Source: Chryseobacterium pennae (GTDB taxonomy: Bacteria; Bacteroidota; Bacteroidia; Flavobacteriales; Weeksellaceae). From it: DNA of 64,000 nucleotides. Where the stretch lies: the NCBI RefSeq assembly GCF_003385515.1, contig NZ_QNVT01000027.1, positions 1-64,000 on the forward strand, in the 5' to 3' direction. The translations under genes were made by a program, and so were the position numbers. Shown here piece by piece: positions 59,767 through 64,000 of this stretch (position 1 is its first letter; the number at the start of each line of letters is the position of its first letter). The notes under the pieces are model-generated. The model was given only the letters and a program-made list of their open reading frames with translations. It was not told where the DNA came from and did not search any database.

Positions 59767-60612
59767 ATGAATACAACAATAAAATCACCTAAGGTTTACC
59801 TTATCGGTGCAGGGCCTGGCAACCCTGATTTGATCACAGTAAAAGCCGTAAAAGCCATTGCCAAAGCAGACGTTGTTCTTGCCGACCGTCTGGTAAGTCC
59901 TGAAATTTTAGAGACTTACCTTAATAAAGATACAGAGCTTATCTATGTAGGTAAGGAATGCAGCAAAAATGCGTCTACCCCTCAATCACTTATCAATACT
60001 TTAATGGTAGACTATGCTTTACAGAACAAAACAGTAGTAAGGCTTAAAGGGGGAGATGTTTCCATTTTCTCCAATATTCTGGATGAATTACAAGCCTTGA
60101 AGGAACATCATATTCCATTTGAGATTATTCCCGGAATTACAGCTGCTTTGGGAGCTGCGGCCTATGCAGGAATGCCTTTAACCGCGAGAGGATATTCAAC
60201 ATCTGTTCGTTTTCTGACCTATTATAAGTCTGAAATTCTTACAGACGAATATTGGAAAGACCTTGCCGGTACTCAGGATACTCTTGTGTTCTATATGTCT
60301 AAAGGCAATCTTACCAGCCTTGTTGATAAATTCATTGAACTGAATGTTTCACACGAAAAAAAGATCGCTGTGATAGAACAGGCTACTACGCCTTATCAAA
60401 AAGTGTATACTTCCACCTTTGAGAACTTTAGTGAAACATTGGGAGATAAATCATTTGCCTCACCATCATTGGTGGTGATTGGAAAGGTGGTAAATCTTCA
60501 TGAAGAATTCTCCTGGCTGGAAAATGCAGAACAGGAAGGTCTTTATTTTAAATCGGTTGAAAACGGAAGCTTAGTCCCAAAAACTCAAAATTTCTTCGAA
60601 TATGCTGTCTGA
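59767..60612 (+). CDS. cobA: Uroporphyrinogen-III C-methyltransferase
   Basis: A 281-residue SAM-dependent enzyme that makes precorrin-2 for siroheme, the cofactor of sulfite reductase. Motifs: YLIGAGPGNPDLITVKAVKAI, VRLKGGDVSIFSN, PGITAALGAAAYAGMPLTARG, VFYMSKGNL. It is the stand-alone SUMT form; the oxidase/ferrochelatase step is not encoded in this window. Its end overlaps cysJ by 11 bases (60602-60612), so the two are translationally coupled. Confidence 0.95.
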   Translation: MNTTIKSPKVYLIGAGPGNPDLITVKAVKAIAKADVVLADRLVSPEILETYLNKDTELIYVGKECSKNASTPQSLINTLMVDYALQNKTVVRLKGGDVSIFSNILDELQALKEHHIPFEIIPGITAALGAAAYAGMPLTARGYSTSVRFLTYYKSEILTDEYWKDLAGTQDTLVFYMSKGNLTSLVDKFIELNVSHEKKIAVIEQATTPYQKVYTSTFENFSETLGDKSFASPSLVVIGKVVNLHEEFSWLENAEQEGLYFKSVENGSLVPKTQNFFEYAV

Positions 60613-62311
60613 AACTAAATTAAATATTCTTAAACAGATCTCCAGTGATTTTTCAAGAGATGAATCCATCTGGGCAAGCGGATACCTAGCAGGATTAGCA
60701 GGAGCACCTCTTACTGGGGTACAGCCTCCTTTACAGGTAACCTTTCCGGAACAAAATACAGTGAAGAAAATCACACTGGCTTATGGTACAGAAACCGGAA
60801 ACAGTAAGAAGCTGGCAACAACCCTTGCAGGAATCATAAAAAAGAAAGGGCTTCAGGTTAAATTAGCTGATCTTTCCCAATACAAGCCCAAAGATCTTTC
60901 AAAAGAAGAGTTCTTCTTTGTGGTCATCAGTACACAGGGAGAAGGAGATCCGCCGGTATTGGCCAAGAAATTCTATGATTATATTTATGAGAATGAGATC
61001 AACCTCAGCGCTCTGAAATTCGGAGTTCTTGCATTAGGAGATACCAGCTACCCATTGTTCTGCAAGACAGGTGAGGATGTAGATTCCCGATTTGAAATTC
61101 TTGGAGCGCAGCGCATCATTCCATTAAAAAAATGTGATATCGATTACGATCAGGATGCCCAAAACTGGATTGAACATGTTTTTGAAGCGGTGAACAAAAC
61201 TTCTGCCAGCAGTGTTATAAATACACCCGCTCAGAAAGCTTCAACGGGAAGAAAAAAATATATCGGGAAAGTATCTGCCATTATTAATCTGAATGATATT
61301 ACTTCTGAAAAGGAAACCTATCATATTGAAATAGAAACAGAAGAAGCTTTAAGCTATCGGCCTGGTGCAGCTTTGGGAGTTATTCCTTTCAATTCAAAAT
61401 CTGTAGTGGATGAAATTATTGCTGTAACAGGAATTGATCCTAAAAAAAAGATCGAAACGTCAAAAACTACAGACAATGTAGAAGAGATCTTACACAAACG
61501 CCTTAATATTAGCTATTTGCTTAAATCCGTAGTGGCTCAATATGCCAAAATTACGGGACATTCTATTCCGGAAGTCCGTTTAAGCTTTCTGGATTTACTA
61601 AGGATTTATCCGGTGAAAAATGCAGAGGAATTTGAAGAAGTAATCCAGATTCTGACGGCTCAGGCACCACGTCTGTATTCCATATCGTCTTCTCCGGAAG
61701 CGCATGGCGAAAATGAGATTCATATTACCGTTGCCAGATCGGAATTCTTTATTGACCACCAGAAACATAACGGTCTGTGCAGCGGTTATCTCAGCGAGTT
61801 CAGTGAAGGCGGAGAGGTTGAATTCTATATTCAGGATGCCGGACATTTCGGATTACCGGAACCGGATAAAGATGTTATTATGATTGGACCGGGGACAGGA
61901 ATTGCGCCTTTCAGATCATTCCTTTGGGAACGTGATGCTACTGGAGCAGAAGGAAAAAACTGGCTGTTCTTTGGGGACAGGAATTTTGTATCAGACTTTA
62001 TTTATCAGGCTGAGCTTCAGGATTTCCTTAAAACAGGAAGCTTAACCCATCTGGATCTTGCTTTTTCAAGAGATACTGCAGAAAAAGTATATGTTCAGCA
62101 CAAACTGGAACAAAAAGCACAGGAAGTCTTTTATTGGCTTGAAAACGGAGCCTCAGTCTATGTATGCGGAACCAAAGAACCTATGAGCCGTGATGTAGAA
62201 AACACCCTGCTCAATATTATTCAGCATCAGGGAAAACGCAGTCAGGAAGAGGCCGTTCACTATCTGGAGGAGATGGAACTCAATGGCCGATATGCTAAAG
62301 ATGTTTATTAA
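60602..62311 (+). CDS. cysJ: Sulfite reductase [NADPH] flavoprotein
   Basis: A 569-residue diflavin reductase passing electrons from NADPH to the hemoprotein CysI. Flavodoxin domain about 58-205 (LAYGTETGNSKKLATTLA, STQGEGDPPVLAKKFYDYI, LGDTSYPLFC). FAD-binding barrel about 215-430 (RLYSISSSPEAHGENE, GLCSGYLSEF). NADPH-binding domain with GPGTGIAPFRSFLWER, FFGDRN and YVCGTKEPMSRDVE. Ends in the usual NGRYAKDVY. Coupled to cobA upstream and followed 32 bases later by cysI. Confidence 0.96.
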   Translation: MLSETKLNILKQISSDFSRDESIWASGYLAGLAGAPLTGVQPPLQVTFPEQNTVKKITLAYGTETGNSKKLATTLAGIIKKKGLQVKLADLSQYKPKDLSKEEFFFVVISTQGEGDPPVLAKKFYDYIYENEINLSALKFGVLALGDTSYPLFCKTGEDVDSRFEILGAQRIIPLKKCDIDYDQDAQNWIEHVFEAVNKTSASSVINTPAQKASTGRKKYIGKVSAIINLNDITSEKETYHIEIETEEALSYRPGAALGVIPFNSKSVVDEIIAVTGIDPKKKIETSKTTDNVEEILHKRLNISYLLKSVVAQYAKITGHSIPEVRLSFLDLLRIYPVKNAEEFEEVIQILTAQAPRLYSISSSPEAHGENEIHITVARSEFFIDHQKHNGLCSGYLSEFSEGGEVEFYIQDAGHFGLPEPDKDVIMIGPGTGIAPFRSFLWERDATGAEGKNWLFFGDRNFVSDFIYQAELQDFLKTGSLTHLDLAFSRDTAEKVYVQHKLEQKAQEVFYWLENGASVYVCGTKEPMSRDVENTLLNIIQHQGKRSQEEAVHYLEEMELNGRYAKDVY

Positions 62312-62343
62312 AAAAGTACCTACACCCTTAAAAGAAAACAATT

Positions 62344-64000
62344 ATGAGCCATAAAGACAATCTTTCCCCTGTAGAAAGAATTAAAACCCAAAGCAACGGA
62401 CTCAGAGGAACACTAAACGAAAGCCTTGCAGATGATTTTACCGGAGCTATAAGAGAAGATGATCAGACCTTAATCAAGTTCCATGGAATGTACCAGCAGG
62501 ATGACAGAGACAGAAGGGAAGAACGGGTTTCCAAAAAACTGGAATGGCTGTATTCTTACATGATAAGACTAAGGCTTCCCGGTGGATTTTTAACTTCAGA
62601 TCAATGGATCGGAGTGAATGATATTGCCAGTGACCATTCTACGGGAACCATCAAAATAACTACCCGCCAGACCCTTCAGTTGCACGGTATTTTAAAATCT
62701 CACTTAAGACCAACCATTCAGAGTTTTAATCTGAATCATCTTGATTCTATTGCAGCTTGTGGTGACGTAAACAGAAATGTAACCTGTACAGCTAACCCAT
62801 CAGAGTCTCCATTGCATCAACAGACGTATGAACTGGCAGGCAAAATCAGTGAAATGTGTCTTCCGAAAACAAAATCCTATTATGATATCTGGATTGATGA
62901 TGAATTAATTGTAGACAGAAAAACAGAAGAAGATCCATTATATCAGGACAGATACCTTCCCAGAAAACTAAAGATCGGAATTGCCGTTCCACCCAATAAT
63001 GATGTAGATGTATTTATTAATGATATTGCCTTAATTGCTATTATTGAAAACAACGAGATCGTAGGATATAATATCGCAGCAGGTGGCGGATTGGGAGCAA
63101 CTCATGGGAATGAAGCCACTTATGCAAGACTAGCTTCTGTACTGGGATTTGTAGACTCTGAAGAAAAAGCTTTACAAACAGTATATGAAATTATTACCGT
63201 ACAGCGTGATTTCGGAAACAGAAGTGACAGAAAGCTTTCAAGGTTAAAATATACTATTGATAAGCTTGGCATCGATCAGTACAGAGCAGAGGTAGAAAAA
63301 AGAACCGGATTCAGTTTTGAACCTGCCAGAGCATTTAAGTTTGAACAAAGAAAAGACCGCTATGGCTGGACGCAAAATCATGAAGGAAAATGGTTTTACA
63401 CCGTTTTCGTAGAACATGGAAGAGTCCTTGATATTGAAGGCTATCCTTTAAAATCCGGATTATTAAAAATCGCTCAAACAGCTAATGTCAATTTCAGATT
63501 TACCTGTAACCAAAACCTGATTATTGCCGATATTCAGGAAGAAGATAAAGCAAAAATAGAAAGCCTTTTACAAGAGTACGGAATTTCAGAAGCTACTAAA
63601 AAAGCAAGTGCCCTTCGTAAAAACTCTGTAGCTTGTGTTGCCTTAAATACCTGTTCACTGGCTTTAGCAGAAGCACAACGTTATTTACCATCTCTGGTTA
63701 CCAAAATAGAACCTATTCTTGAAAAACATGGTCTTTTAGAAGATGATATTACCATCAGAATGACCGGATGCCCTAACGGATGCGGACGTTCTCCCAATGC
63801 TGAGATCGGATTTGTAGGAACAGCATATGGGAAATACAACCTTCATATCGGCGGTGATCGATTGGGAATGCGTCTGAATACAAAATACAGAGAAAATATT
63901 GCAGAAGAAGAAATTCTAACCACTCTGGATGAACTTTTCAGAATCTATGTAAATGAAAAACATACAGAAGAAACATTTGGTGACTTTTCATACCGTTACT
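62344..64000 (+). CDS. cysI: Sulfite reductase hemoprotein, 3' end beyond window
   Basis: Siroheme/[4Fe-4S] subunit reducing sulfite to sulfide. I read an open frame of 552 codons from the ATG at 62344 (MSHKDNLSPVERIKTQSNGL) to the last base with no stop; the family is about 570 residues, so perhaps 20 are missing. Siroheme-binding parts are TTRQTLQLHGILK and VNRNVTCTANP. The Fe-S cysteines are in CVALNTCSLALAEAQR and MTGCPNGCGRSPNAEIGF. Partner of the CysJ gene just upstream; dependent on siroheme from cobA. Confidence 0.95.
   Translation, partial: MSHKDNLSPVERIKTQSNGLRGTLNESLADDFTGAIREDDQTLIKFHGMYQQDDRDRREERVSKKLEWLYSYMIRLRLPGGFLTSDQWIGVNDIASDHSTGTIKITTRQTLQLHGILKSHLRPTIQSFNLNHLDSIAACGDVNRNVTCTANPSESPLHQQTYELAGKISEMCLPKTKSYYDIWIDDELIVDRKTEEDPLYQDRYLPRKLKIGIAVPPNNDVDVFINDIALIAIIENNEIVGYNIAAGGGLGATHGNEATYARLASVLGFVDSEEKALQTVYEIITVQRDFGNRSDRKLSRLKYTIDKLGIDQYRAEVEKRTGFSFEPARAFKFEQRKDRYGWTQNHEGKWFYTVFVEHGRVLDIEGYPLKSGLLKIAQTANVNFRFTCNQNLIIADIQEEDKAKIESLLQEYGISEATKKASALRKNSVACVALNTCSLALAEAQRYLPSLVTKIEPILEKHGLLEDDITIRMTGCPNGCGRSPNAEIGFVGTAYGKYNLHIGGDRLGMRLNTKYRENIAEEEILTTLDELFRIYVNEKHTEETFGDFSYRY

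Noticed and set aside
1..64000. CRISPR array, tRNA or rRNA genes, prophage or restriction-modification genes
   Set aside because: Looked for regularly spaced repeats, cloverleaf-like ends and hallmark proteins; none was found.

Overview
This window looks like chromosomal DNA from a flavobacterium, most likely Chryseobacterium or a close relative in the Weeksellaceae. The evidence is low GC, promoters with the Bacteroidota TAnnTTTG -7 box, A-rich leaders instead of GGAGG ribosome sites, SusC/SusD pairs, type IX secretion (T9SS) C-terminal sorting domains, LytS/LytTR two-component systems and Crp/Fnr regulators of the Bacteroidota kind. Genus is inferred from protein style, not from a search.

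Layout. 1-700: the 5' part of an IS110-family (DEDD) transposase running off the left edge, followed by a structured non-coding end that may encode a bridge RNA. 700-7200: a PPC-domain gene, a Crp/Fnr regulator and a PRISE-type reductase on the minus strand with tandem FNR-type boxes; a chloramphenicol-acetyltransferase-like gene; a second Crp/Fnr regulator; a LuxR-like HTH protein; an MBL hydrolase; and a NrtR-type Nudix regulator divergent from an MFS pump (7350-8534). 8700-14000: an unrecognised 602-residue protein with nitronate-monooxygenase-like traits, an aldo/keto reductase and a ClC channel with CBS domains. 14100-21500: an OmpR/histidine-kinase pair followed by a TSUP exporter, a four-repeat membrane protein, a TonB-dependent receptor and a PAP2 phosphatase. 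21600-28300: an alpha/beta hydrolase, a secreted seven-repeat T9SS protein, an SDR plus flavoprotein dehydrogenase operon, and a SUKH-like/L7-L12-like fusion. 28400-37700: a periplasmic rhodanese/TlpA pair, a DoxX protein, a LytS/LytTR pair, a SusC/SusD system and a Gdx/SugE exporter. 37900-39050: two tail-to-tail DNA glycosylases (Mug and AAG).

39500-51200 reads as one nutritional theme. It has dipeptidyl peptidase IV and Xaa-Pro aminopeptidase in one operon, an AraC regulator, a complete-looking trans-4-hydroxy-L-proline pathway (epimerase, flavin dehydrogenase, DapA-family deaminase, 2-oxoglutarate semialdehyde dehydrogenase) and a secreted M43 zinc protease. Together these suggest use of collagen-like peptides.

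51500-54400 holds a GNAT acetyltransferase, a DoxX protein, and a polysaccharide deacetylase divergent from an AraC regulator. 54500-64000 is an assimilatory sulfate and cysteine operon: an Rrf2 regulator, CysH of the Fe-S APS-reductase type, CysD, CysN, serine acetyltransferase, cysteine synthase, siroheme methyltransferase, and sulfite reductase CysJ and CysI. The last gene is cut by the right edge.

No tRNA, rRNA or CRISPR array was seen. The least explained items are the candidate bridge RNA, the 602-residue protein, the SUKH/L7-L12 fusion and several intergenic repeat families.
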